The notes under the pieces are model-generated. The model was given only the letters and a program-made list of their open reading frames with translations. It was not told the DNA's origin and did not search any database. From Streptomyces venezuelae (GTDB lineage Bacteria; Actinomycetota; Actinomycetes; Streptomycetales; Streptomycetaceae), in contig NZ_CP029192.1 of assembly GCF_008642315.1 (NCBI RefSeq), positions 2,480,001-2,544,000 of the forward strand: 64,000 nt of DNA, in the 5' to 3' direction. The position numbers and the translations under genes were made by a program. The first letter of the stretch is position 1, and each line of letters opens with the position of its first letter. This document shows, one piece after another, positions 45,230-55,056 of this stretch.

Positions 45230-48200
45230 CTATGCAGGGACGCGGACGCCGCCCGCGAGGTTCTCGATCACCCGCAGGGCGCTGGGGCCGACGAGGGCGG
45301 CCCAGTCCTGCGGGGCGTCGGCCAGCCAGCCCGTGACCAGCGCGGCGAAGCCCGGACGGCCGCGGGCCAGTTCGACGAGGAGCCGGTCGCAGCGGGACGC
45401 GCCCTCCGGCGTGCGGACGAGCAGCAGCACGGTGCGGTGGACGCGCTCGCGGGCGCGGTCCTCGCCGCACTCCGACACGCCGAGCACCACCGCCCGCAGG
45501 ACGCTCTCCAGAACGGCGGCGTCCCGCTCCTGGCTGAGCAGGACGTCGAGCAGTTCGCCGCGCAGGGCGCGGGAGACGGCGGTGCCGGGCGCGGCGAGCA
45601 CGGGCGCGAGGGCCGCACGGACCTGTACGTGTCTGCTGTGCAGGAGCCCTGCGACCAGGGGGAAGAGGACGGGGCGCACGTCGGGGCCGTGTTCGAGGCG
45701 GCGGTCGATGTACGCGACGGCGGGCGCGGCCGCCTCGGGGCGGGTCTCCAGGAGGTCGTGGACGAGGGTGGCGACGCGGCGGGCCAGGGCGGGCGTGGTC
45801 ACGTCGGCGAGGCAGCACAGGATGGCGTCGGCGGCCGGATCCGGCGCGTGCAGCCGGGTGCGGAAGGCGTCGAGGACGGGTTCGGGGTGGGTCGTCAGGG
45901 CGGCGGCGAGGGCGCTCGCGGGCAGCCGCGGGTCCCCGGCGGTGAAGCGTCGCAGGGCGTCCGGCAGGTGCTGGGCCCGGGTGCTCGGATCGCGTACGAG
46001 GAGGGCGAGGGCGGCGCCGTGGAGGGCGTCGTCGGCGGAGCGGGCGAGCAGCGCGAGGGCGGAGCACCGCAGCAGCGCGTGTTCGGCGGCGGTGGTGGTG
46101 TGCGGGGCGGCGCGCAGGCCGTAGGCGGCGGCCGCGACGCGCCTGCCGGGGCGTTCGTCGCGGGCCCAGCGGTCGACGGCCCTGCACAGCGCGGCGGGCT
46201 CCTCCTCCGCGAGCGCGGCGAGCAGCTCGTCGGCGCGGGCGTGCGCGCAGTCGACCAGGGCCTCGGTGAGGTCGTCGATGGCGCGGTGCCGGTGGGTGTG
46301 GAGCAGCGCCTGCGCGGCGGAGGCGACGGTGGCGTCGGGCGCCGCGTCCAGTGGCCGCTCGTCGCCGAACCACCGCGCGAGGAGCGGTTGTACGCCTGCG
46401 GGGTCGGCGCGGAGCAGTACGGCGACGGCGTCCAGGCGGCGGTCCGGGGTGCCGGGAGGGCCGTCGTGCACGACGAGCCGGCGCAGCAGCGAGAAGCGGT
46501 CTGCCTCGGCCAGCGGCAGCCCCAGCCAGAACGCGGTCCCGAACTCCCCGCGCGCCGCGAGGGGTTCGAGCACCGCGAGGTAGGGCGTCGCGTCGGGCAC
46601 GCGCAGCAGCACCTCGCCGAGAAGGTGCGAGGCCCACCAAGCGCCGTCGCCCGATCCTCCCGCCGCTCCCCCGTCCCCGAACTCCACCAGCGCGTCCGTG
46701 AGCTCCCCCAGCCGGGAGGCCAGCTCGGCGGCCCCCCGCTGTCGCCCGAGCAACAGCAGGGCCTGCACCACGGGCCCGATCCGGTGCCGCGGCACGGGCA
46801 GAAGCGGGACGGGGGTGGGGGTGGGGGTGGGGGAAGGGGCGGAGACGGCGGCAGGGGCGGGGGCAGGAGCTGGGGCGGAGTCCCGGGCGGGGCCGGAGGC
46901 CGCGGCACGAGCGGCAGCCGCCCTGCGCCGCCGCTGTTCCGGGACCACGGCGTCTCCATCCGCGTCACCATCCGCGTCTCCATCCGGCGGAACCGCCGGA
47001 CCCCCCGGCCACTCGGAGACCGACGGTCCACCCGAACCCGCCGAGCCCACGGATACCGCCGGCCCCCCAGGCACCCCCAGGCCCACCGACTCCACCGAAG
47101 CCGCCGAGTCCACCTGCACCCCCGGCCCCACCGGCACCTCCAACCCCGCCGCAGCCGCAGCCCCCCGGTCCACCGAAGCCACCGCCCCCGCCCCCGGCGA
47201 GCCCCCCACCCCCCGATATCGATGCACCAGCGCCTCCAGAGCTCCGTCCACATCCAGATGTGTGCCCTGGAGCCAGTCCGCCACCTCCTCGTGTGCGAAG
47301 CGGTAACCCGGCCCCGCCGGTACGAGGAGTCCCTCCGTCAGCACCGCTGACGCCCAACCCGTGCAGCCGTGGAGGCGTGCCCCCCACGGGAAGGCTTCTT
47401 CGAAGAAGGCCCTGTCCAGCTCGCCGTGGCCGGGGCCGAGGCAGCGTCGGGCCGCCTCGTGGACCTGGCCGGACACCCTCGCCGCCAGGCGGCGCACCGC
47501 GCTCCCGCGCAGCCCGTTCGCCGCCGCGAGCCGCACCGCGACCCGCAGGCAGAGCAGGTGCAGGTAGGCGCTGAAGACGTCCTCGCGGGTCGGAGTGCCC
47601 GGCGGCGGGGCGGACGGCGTCGCGCCCCGCACCTCGCCGAGCAGGCGCAGGGCCAGCGGGTGCCGGGCGTCGGCGGCGGCCAGCGCGTCGTCCGGGATGC
47701 CGTGGAGTGCGCGGGCCCGGGATGCCTGCGGTTCCGGCAGGTCCCCGAGGCGTACGCAGCCGGGGAGCTCCGCGCCGTCAGCCGCGGCGTGCAGCGATGC
47801 CGCGTCGAAGTGGGCGCCGGCCTGCTCCCAGTACTCGGCGCGGCAGGCGACGACGAGCCGGGCACCGGTGTCCCCCAGCCATCGGGCCGTGCCGGAGCTC
47901 CACTGCGCGAGGCGGTGGGCGAGCACGGCAGGCATCTCCTCGGGGCCGTCGAGCAGGAGGAGGAGCGGTCGCCCCGCGGCGTGGACGAGCCGGGCCACCC
48001 GGTCCGCGGAGTGGTCGCCGAGCCCTTGGCCGTCCTCCGCGGACGCCGTCAGGATGCGCCCCGCGCGGTCGAGCGCCCGCTCCACCGCGTCGGCCACGGA
48101 CACGTCCGTGCCCCGCAGGTCGGCGCCGCGCAGCCACAGCGTGGGGGCGGGCTCGGCGCCCCTCGCGCGCCGCGCGGCGAGGGCGGCCAGCTCCGTCGTG

Positions 48201-49276
48201 CGTCCGGTGCCGGGGTCGCCGACGAGGCCGAGCACGCGGGCGGGGCCGGTCAGGAAGGTCGCGAACTCGCGGGCCGTGTCGGGGCGTTCGACCGGTTCGT
48301 GGAGCGGGGCGGGCGGGCCGTCGGAGCCCGCCGAGGTGGCTGTGAGGTGCAGTGCGCCCGCGAGGTTGAGGTCTTCGCCGTACGCGGGAACGGTCGCGGC
48401 GTTGCGCGCGATGAGTTCGGCGAGCGGCCCGCCCGGGTCGGCGGCGGCCGCCGCCAGGAGCGGGACGGCGAAGCCCGCCGGACGGTGGGCGTCCTGAACC
48501 GAGGGCTCAGAGCTCCAGACGGCGAAACCCACAGGGCCCTGGGCATCCTGAGCCGAGGACTCGGAGTTCCAGCCGGCGAATCCCGCAGGGCCCTGGGCAT
48601 CCTGAACCGAGGGCCCGGAGCTCCAGCCGGTGAAACCCGCCGGACGGTGGCCATCCTGAACCGAGGGCCCGGCGCTCCATGCGGCGAAACCCGCAGAGCC
48701 GTGGGCGTCCTGAGCCGGAGGCTCGGAGCCCCGGCGGGGCCGCAGTGCCGTTCCCAGGACGGCGAGCACCGCGCCCGTCACCGCGTCCACGACCGGCCCG
48801 CCCGCGGCGCCCCCGCCGAGCCGCAGCGCGTCGGCTCCGTCCGTGCCGATCGCGAGCTCCAGGGCGGCGCCCACCGCGTGGCAGCGGTCTGTCGCCGTGT
48901 ACGTGACCGCCGAGGTGCCGAGGACCCGTGCCTCGCGCCAGCCGCCCGCGGCGATGCGTACGTAGGCACCGGTGGCCACGGATGCCCGGGCGGCGAACGG
49001 CAGGGGCCGCAGTCCGAGGCCTTCGGTGCGGACGAGGGCGAGGTCGGTGCCGGGCAGCTCCGCCACGGCTTCGGCGGGCACCACGCAGGTGCGGCCGTCC
49101 GGCGCGTGCAGGACGATCCTGGCGAGCCCGTCGACCGCCTCGTGGCTGGTGACGACCGTGCCGTGCTCGTCCGCAGCGAACCCCGTGCCGCGCGGCCGCC
49201 CGGCGAGATCGCAGACCCGCACCAGAGACGGTTCCGGCGCGGGAACCGAGAAGCCGTCCCGGCCGCGTGCCGCCAT
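45230..49276 (-). CDS. Trypsin-like/NTPase/helical-repeat protein with degenerate active sites
   Basis: A 1348-residue protein. Residues 1-185 fit the trypsin fold with His45 (VTSHEAVDG) and Asp78 (GTDLALV), but the serine position reads GAAGGP (156-161), so Ser is Ala158. Residues 189-272 are 18-residue tandem repeats. An NTPase follows with GDPGTGRT at 353-360, where the Walker A lysine is Arg359, and LLLLLDGPEE as Walker B. A low-complexity Gly/Val/Ser/Pro region with DGDADGDADGDA lies near 725-830, and the last 500 residues are paired helices resembling HEAT repeats. The ATG has GGGAGG seven bases upstream. It resembles the conflict-type protein across ribF but should be catalytically weak or inactive; a sensor or scaffold role is inferred. 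Confidence 0.85.
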   Translation of the reverse strand: MAARGRDGFSVPAPEPSLVRVCDLAGRPRGTGFAADEHGTVVTSHEAVDGLARIVLHAPDGRTCVVPAEAVAELPGTDLALVRTEGLGLRPLPFAARASVATGAYVRIAAGGWREARVLGTSAVTYTATDRCHAVGAALELAIGTDGADALRLGGGAAGGPVVDAVTGAVLAVLGTALRPRRGSEPPAQDAHGSAGFAAWSAGPSVQDGHRPAGFTGWSSGPSVQDAQGPAGFAGWNSESSAQDAQGPVGFAVWSSEPSVQDAHRPAGFAVPLLAAAAADPGGPLAELIARNAATVPAYGEDLNLAGALHLTATSAGSDGPPAPLHEPVERPDTAREFATFLTGPARVLGLVGDPGTGRTTELAALAARRARGAEPAPTLWLRGADLRGTDVSVADAVERALDRAGRILTASAEDGQGLGDHSADRVARLVHAAGRPLLLLLDGPEEMPAVLAHRLAQWSSGTARWLGDTGARLVVACRAEYWEQAGAHFDAASLHAAADGAELPGCVRLGDLPEPQASRARALHGIPDDALAAADARHPLALRLLGEVRGATPSAPPPGTPTREDVFSAYLHLLCLRVAVRLAAANGLRGSAVRRLAARVSGQVHEAARRCLGPGHGELDRAFFEEAFPWGARLHGCTGWASAVLTEGLLVPAGPGYRFAHEEVADWLQGTHLDVDGALEALVHRYRGVGGSPGAGAVASVDRGAAAAAGLEVPVGPGVQVDSAASVESVGLGVPGGPAVSVGSAGSGGPSVSEWPGGPAVPPDGDADGDADGDAVVPEQRRRRAAAARAAASGPARDSAPAPAPAPAAVSAPSPTPTPTPVPLLPVPRHRIGPVVQALLLLGRQRGAAELASRLGELTDALVEFGDGGAAGGSGDGAWWASHLLGEVLLRVPDATPYLAVLEPLAARGEFGTAFWLGLPLAEADRFSLLRRLVVHDGPPGTPDRRLDAVAVLLRADPAGVQPLLARWFGDERPLDAAPDATVASAAQALLHTHRHRAIDDLTEALVDCAHARADELLAALAEEEPAALCRAVDRWARDERPGRRVAAAAYGLRAAPHTTTAAEHALLRCSALALLARSADDALHGAALALLVRDPSTRAQHLPDALRRFTAGDPRLPASALAAALTTHPEPVLDAFRTRLHAPDPAADAILCCLADVTTPALARRVATLVHDLLETRPEAAAPAVAYIDRRLEHGPDVRPVLFPLVAGLLHSRHVQVRAALAPVLAAPGTAVSRALRGELLDVLLSQERDAAVLESVLRAVVLGVSECGEDRARERVHRTVLLLVRTPEGASRCDRLLVELARGRPGFAALVTGWLADAPQDWAALVGPSALRVIENLAGGVRVPA
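46811..46839 (+). other. G-run array (possible quadruplex)
   Basis: Four runs of five G separated by single T bases, then AAGGGG, lie on the plus strand, which is the template strand of the 1348-residue gene. The coding strand reads as Pro-Thr repeats in the low-complexity linker. Confidence 0.6.
48461..48712 (-). repeat. 54-base coding tandem repeats
   Basis: Four full and one partial 54-base units encode 18 residues each, starting QDAHGSAGFAAW, QDGHRPAGFTGW, QDAQGPAGFAGW, QDAQGPVGFAVW and QDAHRPAGFAVP (residues 189-272 of the 1348-residue protein). The last unit runs into what looks like the final strand of the trypsin domain (GFAVPLLAAA). Confidence 0.85.
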
Positions 49277-49446
49277 GCTCGAACCTCCCCACCGTGCCCC
49301 GTTCCCTCGACCGTAGGTCGGGGGTGATCAGCAGGACAGGCGACGGCGCGAACGCGCCCCCTTCCGACCCCCCGGTTCACTCCGAGCGCCTGCCCGATGG
49401 GGTGAATGGAGGCGTGTCGGTGGATAGACCTTAAGAGGGGGGAAGC

Positions 49447-49478
49447 GTGGAGCGGCGGACCGAGGTCCGCCGCTCCAC
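49447..49478 (-). terminator. Terminator of the rimP-truB operon
   Basis: Perfect 14-bp stem GTGGAGCGGCGGAC (49447-49460) with GTCCGCCGCTCCAC (49465-49478) and a CGAG loop, 38 bases after the truB stop. Confidence 0.85.
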
Positions 49479-49515
49479 TACGTTCGGGGGGCACCGTCAC
49501 AGAGGTGCGTCGGCG

Positions 49516-50421
49516 TCAGGCGAAGACGGCCAGGCTCTTGGCCTTGCCTCGCGACTCCTCCGCGAGGACCAGGAAGCGGCCCTCCGGGTCGAAGACGGCG
49601 ACGGCGCCCACACCCGCGTACTCCTCGGGCATGTCGATCCGGACGCCGTTGAGCAGCAGCCTGCCGCGCTTCTCGTCCACGTCCCAGCGCGGGAAGGCCC
49701 GGCCCGCGGCGTCGGCCACGGGCATCACGGTCAGCTCCTCCTGGAGCTGGTCGAGGGTCTTCGCCGTGTCCAGCTTGTAGGGGCCGACGCGGGTGCGGCG
49801 CAGCGCGGTCAGGTGACCGCCGACGCCGAGGTCGGCGCCCAGGTCGCGGGCGATCGCCCTGATGTACGTACCCGATGAGCAGACGACCGAGACGACCAGG
49901 TCGAGCACGGGCGTGCCGTCCTCGGCGACCGCGTCACGGACGTCGTACACCGTGAAGGCCGAGATCTTGACCGGCCTGGCCGGGATCTCGAAGTCCTCGC
50001 CCTTGCGGGCCCTGGCGTACGACCGCTTGCCGTCGATCTTGATGGCGCTGACCTTCGACGGCACCTGCATGATGTCGCCGGACAGCTTGGCGATGCCCGC
50101 GTCTATGGCCTGGCGGGTGACCTTCGACGCGTCCGTCGACGAGGTGATCTCGCCCTCGGCGTCGTCGGTGAGGGTGTTCTGGCCGAGCCTGATCGTGCCC
50201 AGGTACTCCTTCTCGGTCAGCGCGAGGTGGCCGAGGAGCTTGGTGGCGCGTTCGACGCCGAGCACGAGGACGCCGGTCGCCATGGGGTCGAGGGTGCCCG
50301 CGTGGCCGACGCGGCGGGTCTTGGCGATCCCGCGCATCTTGGCCACCACGTCGTGCGAAGTGAAGCCGGACGGCTTGTCGACGATGACAAGGCCGTCCGG
50401 CGTGGTGCCGCTGTTGCTCAT
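49516..50421 (-). CDS. truB: tRNA pseudouridine-55 synthase
   Basis: Modifies U55 in the T-loop of tRNAs. The 301-residue protein starts with GLVIVDKPSGFTSHDVV, carries the catalytic aspartate in GHAGTLDPMATGVL, and has a C-terminal PUA-like region (AGVGAVFDPEGRFL-type sequence). The ATG overlaps the rbfA stop by four bases (ATGA). Last gene of the translation operon, followed by a strong hairpin. Confidence 0.96.
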   Translation of the reverse strand: MSNSGTTPDGLVIVDKPSGFTSHDVVAKMRGIAKTRRVGHAGTLDPMATGVLVLGVERATKLLGHLALTEKEYLGTIRLGQNTLTDDAEGEITSSTDASKVTRQAIDAGIAKLSGDIMQVPSKVSAIKIDGKRSYARARKGEDFEIPARPVKISAFTVYDVRDAVAEDGTPVLDLVVSVVCSSGTYIRAIARDLGADLGVGGHLTALRRTRVGPYKLDTAKTLDQLQEELTVMPVADAAGRAFPRWDVDEKRGRLLLNGVRIDMPEEYAGVGAVAVFDPEGRFLVLAEESRGKAKSLAVFA

Positions 50422-50879
50422 GCTCGGGCGTCGCCGTCCGTCTCTTCGTCGGACTCGTCCTCGGGCTTGCGGTACGGGTCCGCGCCGCCCGCGAACTCGG
50501 CGCCGGCCGAGACCTCGCGCACCTTGGCGTCGGACATCCGGGCCTTGTCGAGGAGGTCCTCGATGGCCCGCGCGTTGTCCGGCAGGGCGTCCGCGACGAA
50601 GGACAGGGTCGGCGTGAACTTCACGCCCGCGGCCTGTCCGACCGCCGACCGGAGGACGCCCTTGGCGCTCTCCAGGCCCGCGGCGGCCGCCGCGCGGTCC
50701 TCGTCGTCGCCGTAGACCGTGTAGAAGACCGTGGCCTCCCGCAGGTCGCCGGTCACCCGGGTGTCCGTGATCGTCACGTGCGTGCCGAGCCGCGGGTCCT
50801 TGATCCCGCGCTGCAGCTTCTGAGCAACCACCTCTCGGATGAGGTCCGCCAGCCTTTTCGCCCGCGCGTTGTCGGCCAC
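50418..50879 (-). CDS. rbfA: Ribosome-binding factor A
   Basis: 30S maturation factor with a KH-like fold. The 153-residue protein begins VADNARAKRLADLIREVVAQKLQRGIKDPRLG and contains the expected VTGDLREATVFYTVYG strand and KFTPTLSFVAD. The acidic tail is typical of actinobacteria. The GTG at 50879 has GGGAGA and GGAG upstream. The gene is between the DUF503 gene and truB and coupled to truB. Confidence 0.95.
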   Translation of the reverse strand: MADNARAKRLADLIREVVAQKLQRGIKDPRLGTHVTITDTRVTGDLREATVFYTVYGDDEDRAAAAAGLESAKGVLRSAVGQAAGVKFTPTLSFVADALPDNARAIEDLLDKARMSDAKVREVSAGAEFAGGADPYRKPEDESDEETDGDARA

Positions 50880-50929
50880 TGCTCCGTCTCCCTTATCCCC
50901 GGGCATTCCCTGGGCTTGTCTTGCTGTGT

Positions 50930-51223
50930 TCAGTCATCGTCGCCGTGCAGCCGCCGTCGTACCGACAGCAGCTCCACTTCGGGCCGGGCGGCGACGAGGC
51001 GCTCGCACCGGTCCAGTACGTCGTGGAGGTGGCCCGCGTCGCCGGACACCACCGCGAGGCCGATCTCGGCTCTGCGGTGCAGGTTCTGACCGCCCACTTC
51101 CGCCGCGCTCACCGCGTACTTGCGCTGGAGCTCGGCGACGATCGGACGGACGACGGAGCGTTTCTCCTTCAGCGAATGTACGTCGCCGAGGAGCAGATCG
51201 AAGGACAGAGTCCCCACATACAT
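50930..51223 (-). CDS. DUF503 family protein (YlxP-like)
   Basis: A 97-residue protein beginning MYVGTLSFDLLLGDVHSLKEKRSVVRPIV, the DUF503/YlxP signature. The family is a small ferredoxin-like fold always found between infB and rbfA; related proteins have been linked to ribosome maturation. The ATG is preceded only by a weak purine stretch, so it probably relies on operon translation. The frame is open upstream to 51349, but those residues are not family-like. Confidence 0.9.
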   Translation of the reverse strand: MYVGTLSFDLLLGDVHSLKEKRSVVRPIVAELQRKYAVSAAEVGGQNLHRRAEIGLAVVSGDAGHLHDVLDRCERLVAARPEVELLSVRRRLHGDDD

Positions 51224-51379
51224 GTGTGTCCGGATGTCCCGCCGGTACGGGGTCGAGGCCCCACCAACCACTTGGCAGGGACACAAGAACCGTACACGGA
51301 ACGGCCGGGGCCGATCGACGGGATTTTCCCCGTCGACCGGCCCCGACACTGAACCGAGCGGATCAGATCAGCGAACTGA

Positions 51380-54300
51380 TCAGCCGCGCGGCTTCTCGCG
51401 CATCTCGTACGTCGCGATGACGTCGTCGATCTTGATGTCGTTGAAGTTGCCGAGGTTGATACCGCCCTCGAACCCTTCGCGGATCTCGGTGACGTCGTCC
51501 TTGAAGCGGCGCAGACCCTCGATGTTGAGGCTCTCCGCGATGACCTTGCCGTCGCGGAGCAGGCGGGCCTTGGTGTTGCGCTTGACCTCGCCGGAACGGA
51601 TGAGCACACCCGCGATGTTGCCGAGCTTGGACGAGCGGAAGACCTCGCGGATCTCCGCGGTGCCGAGCTCGACCTCCTCGTACTCCGGCTTGAGCATGCC
51701 CTTGAGGGCCGCCTCGATCTCCTCGATGGCCTGGTAGATCACCGAGTAGTAGCGGACGTCGACGCCCTCGCGCTCCGCCATCTGCGCGGCACGGCCGGCC
51801 GCACGGACGTTGAAGCCGATGACGATGGCGTCGGAGCCCATCGCCAGGTCGATGTCCGACTCGGTGACCGCACCCACACCGCGGTGCAGGACGCGGATGT
51901 CGACCTCTTCGCCGACGTCGAGCTGGAGCAGCGAGGACTCGAGAGCCTCCACCGAACCGGACGCGTCGCCCTTGATGATGATGTTGAGGTCCTGGACCAG
52001 ACCGGCCTTGAGCACCTGGTCGAGGTCCTCGAGGGAAACCCGGCGGGTGCGCTTGGCGAACGCGGCGTTGCGCTCACGGGCCGCACGCTTCTCGGCGATC
52101 TGACGCGCCGTACGGTCCTCGTCGACAACCAGGAAGTTGTCGCCGGCACCCGGCACGTTGGTGAGACCGAGAACGAGGACGGGAGTCGACGGGGTCGCCT
52201 CCTCGACGTTCTCGCCCTTGTCGTCGAGCATCGCGCGGACTCGGCCGTACGCGTCACCGGCGACCATCGTGTCGCCGACGCGGAGGGTACCGCGCTGGAC
52301 GAGGACGGTCGCGACGGCGCCGCGGCCCTTGTCGAGGTGGGCCTCGATCGCGATGCCCTGCGCGTCCTGCTCCGGGTTGGCCCGCAGGTCGAGCGAGGCG
52401 TCCGCGGTCAGGACCACGGCCTCGAGCAGCTGCTCGATGTTCTGGCCCTGGCGCGCGGAGATGTCGACGAACATCGTGTCGCCGCCGTACTCCTCGGCGA
52501 CCAGACCGAACTCGGTGAGCTGACCGCGCACCTTGGTCGGGTCGGCACCCTCGACGTCGATCTTGTTGACCGCGACCACGATCGGCACGTCGGCCGCCTT
52601 GGCGTGGTTCAGCGCCTCGATCGTCTGCGGCATCACACCGTCGTTCGCCGCGACCACGAGGATCGCGATGTCGGTGGACTTCGCACCACGGGCACGCATG
52701 GCGGTGAACGCCTCGTGACCGGGGGTGTCGATGAAGGTGATGGCGCGCTCTTCACCGTTGACCTCGGTGGCGACCTGGTACGCACCGATGTGCTGCGTGA
52801 TACCGCCGGCCTCGCCCGCGACGACGTTCGTCTTGCGGATCGCGTCCAGCAGTCGGGTCTTACCGTGGTCGACGTGACCCATGACGGTCACGACCGGCGG
52901 ACGGGAGACGAGCATTTCCTCGCCGCCCTCGTCCTCGCCGAACTCGATGGAGAACGACTCGAGGAGCTCGCGGTCCTCCTCCTCCGGGCTGACGATCTCC
53001 AGGACGAAGTTCATCTCTTCGGCGAGGAGCTTCAGCGTCTCGTCGGAGACGGACTGCGTGGCGGTGACCATCTCACCGAGGTTCATCATCACGCCGACCA
53101 GCGAGGCCGGGTTCGCGTTGATCTTCTCGGCGAAGTCGGTCAGCGAGGCACCGCGCGACAGGCGGACGGTCTGTCCGTTGCCGCGAGGCAGCATGACGCC
53201 GCCCACCGACGGGGCCTGCATGGCCTCGTACTCCTGGCGCCTCTGCCGCTTCGACTTGCGGCCACGACGGGCGGGCCCGCCGGGACGGCCGAACGCACCC
53301 TGCGTGCCACCACGGGCACCGGGACCACCGGGACGGCCACCGAAGCCGGGACGACCGCCGAAGCCGCCGCCACCGCCGGGACGGCCTGCGCCACCACCGG
53401 GACCGCCGGGACGACCGGCGAAGCCGCCGCCACCGCCACCGGGACGACCCGCGAAGCCGCCGCCACCGGGACGACCGCCGCCGCCACCCGGACGACCGCC
53501 GCCGCCGGGACCACGGCCACCGCCGGGGCCACCGCCGGGACGCGGACCCGCGGCGGGACGCTGCGGCATCATGCCCGGGTTCGGACGGTTACCGGCGGGA
53601 CCGCCGCCGGGACGCGGAGCGCCGCCCTGCGGACGGGGCATGCCGCCCGGGGTCGGACGGGCGCCGCCCTGACCCTGCGGACGGGGAGCGCCACCGGGGC
53701 CGCCCTGGCCCTGCGGACGCGGGGCACCACCGGGACCACCGGGGCCGCCCTGGCCACCGGGGCGCGGGGCGCCGCCCGGACGGGGCGCCTGCGGGCGCGC
53801 CATGCCGGTGGAACCACCGGAGGTGAAGGGGTTGTTGCCCGGGCGCGGACCCGAGGGACGGGCGCCGCCGGGACGGGGGGCGCCACCCTGGCCGCCGGGG
53901 CGCGGGGCACCCTGACGGTCGCCGCGGTCACCACGGCCCTGACCCTGGCCCTGGCCCTGACCGGGGGCCGGACGGCCACCGGGCTTCGGGGCGCCGGGAC
54001 GGGCACCCGGACGGGGCGCCTGCGGGGCCGCGGGGGCTGCGGGCGCGGCCGGCGGAGCGGTGAACTCCGGGGCGGCCGGGGCCGGCGAGGCCGGTGCGGG
54101 CTTGGGGGCCGGCGGCTTGGGGCCGGGCGTCGGGCGCGGGCCCGGCGTGGCCGGAGAGGCCGGCTTCTCGGCCGCGGCGGGCTTGGGTGCCGGCGGCTTC
54201 GGCGCGGCCGGACCCGGACGGGCGGCCTGCGCGGGAGAGGGGGATGCGGGAGCCGCGGGGCTCGCCGGCTTGGGGGCGGCCTGCTTGCGCGGCGCCGCGG

Positions 54301-54487
54301 GCTTGGCGGCGGACTTGCCGTTGCCACCGCCCTGGTTCAATGCGTCAGTCAGTTTGCGTACCACCGGCGCCTCGATCGTCGAGGACGCCGAACGTACGAA
54401 TTCACCGAGTTCTTGGAGCTTGGCCATGACGACCTTGCTCTCCACGCCGAACTCCTTGGCGAGCTCGTATACCCGGACCTTAGCCAC
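51380..54487 (-). CDS. infB: Translation initiation factor IF-2
   Basis: GTPase that places initiator tRNA on the 30S and promotes subunit joining. The 1035-residue protein has an N-terminal IF2N helix ([20 protein letters not shown]), a very long Pro/Ala then Gly/Arg/Pro-rich disordered arm (about 55-430), a second IF2N-like segment (about 440-490), the G domain with GHVDHGKT at 537-544 and NKID, then domains II, III and IV. The arm is characteristic of actinobacterial IF-2 and consists of GGxGRPGG-like repeats. Confidence 0.97.
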   Translation of the reverse strand: MAKVRVYELAKEFGVESKVVMAKLQELGEFVRSASSTIEAPVVRKLTDALNQGGGNGKSAAKPAAPRKQAAPKPASPAAPASPSPAQAARPGPAAPKPPAPKPAAAEKPASPATPGPRPTPGPKPPAPKPAPASPAPAAPEFTAPPAAPAAPAAPQAPRPGARPGAPKPGGRPAPGQGQGQGQGRGDRGDRQGAPRPGGQGGAPRPGGARPSGPRPGNNPFTSGGSTGMARPQAPRPGGAPRPGGQGGPGGPGGAPRPQGQGGPGGAPRPQGQGGARPTPGGMPRPQGGAPRPGGGPAGNRPNPGMMPQRPAAGPRPGGGPGGGRGPGGGGRPGGGGGRPGGGGFAGRPGGGGGGFAGRPGGPGGGAGRPGGGGGFGGRPGFGGRPGGPGARGGTQGAFGRPGGPARRGRKSKRQRRQEYEAMQAPSVGGVMLPRGNGQTVRLSRGASLTDFAEKINANPASLVGVMMNLGEMVTATQSVSDETLKLLAEEMNFVLEIVSPEEEDRELLESFSIEFGEDEGGEEMLVSRPPVVTVMGHVDHGKTRLLDAIRKTNVVAGEAGGITQHIGAYQVATEVNGEERAITFIDTPGHEAFTAMRARGAKSTDIAILVVAANDGVMPQTIEALNHAKAADVPIVVAVNKIDVEGADPTKVRGQLTEFGLVAEEYGGDTMFVDISARQGQNIEQLLEAVVLTADASLDLRANPEQDAQGIAIEAHLDKGRGAVATVLVQRGTLRVGDTMVAGDAYGRVRAMLDDKGENVEEATPSTPVLVLGLTNVPGAGDNFLVVDEDRTARQIAEKRAARERNAAFAKRTRRVSLEDLDQVLKAGLVQDLNIIIKGDASGSVEALESSLLQLDVGEEVDIRVLHRGVGAVTESDIDLAMGSDAIVIGFNVRAAGRAAQMAEREGVDVRYYSVIYQAIEEIEAALKGMLKPEYEEVELGTAEIREVFRSSKLGNIAGVLIRSGEVKRNTKARLLRDGKVIAESLNIEGLRRFKDDVTEIREGFEGGINLGNFNDIKIDDVIATYEMREKPRG

Positions 54488-54633
54488 TTCGCTCCTTTTA
54501 GGTCCGGGTTACGCCGGACCGTCGCTACTTCATGGGCGTACTCATCGCGTGCTCATCGAGTGCTCATCGCAATCTCGACCTACTTCCAACTCGCGGGGTA
54601 CCAGGGCCACACGGGGTTCCGTGCGCCCACGTC

Positions 54634-54924
54634 TTACGGTGTCGCCTCCTGGGCGACTGTCTCGACAGCCCGGCGCAGTGCCTCCGTGTCGAGCGGTCCC
54701 TGGGCGCGGAACGCCCTCGGGAACGCCCGGCGGCGGACCGCCAGGTCCAGACAGACCAGGGCGGGGTGTACATACGCACCCCGGCCGGGCAGCGTACCGC
54801 TTGGATCGGGGACGCAGGCGTCCTCTTTCCGCACGATGCGCAGCAGATCGCTCTTGGCCGCTCGCTCCCGGCACCCCACACAGGTGCGCTCAGGGCATGC
54901 GCGGGCATGCGTCCGGCCAGACAC
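54634..54924 (-). CDS. YlxR family RNA-binding protein
   Basis: A 96-residue DUF448/YlxR protein with the signature [18 protein letters not shown] (residues 15-32) and GRGAYVHP. The two cysteines in CVGC fit the family. It lies between nusA and infB in the standard order. YlxR proteins are thought to bind nucleic acid; the B. subtilis member affects transcription or RNase P. The GGTAGACTTAA-type sequence before the ATG gives only a weak ribosome-binding site. Confidence 0.92.
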   Translation of the reverse strand: MSGRTHARACPERTCVGCRERAAKSDLLRIVRKEDACVPDPSGTLPGRGAYVHPALVCLDLAVRRRAFPRAFRAQGPLDTEALRRAVETVAQEATP

Positions 54925-55056
54925 GCTTAAGTCTACCTCCCCGCACCGACCTCACCCCTTTGGGGCAAGAATCGAACGGCTACTCGCCACATACTGTCGT
55001 GATCGAAGCGGTGGCCGCCCGGAATTTATTCCCCGGACGGCTCCGCCCCCGGCCTT

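Noticed and set aside
48461..48712. Regular 54-base repeats considered as a CRISPR array
   Set aside because: Units are contiguous, all in frame and encode a conserved 18-residue repeat; there are no unique spacers.
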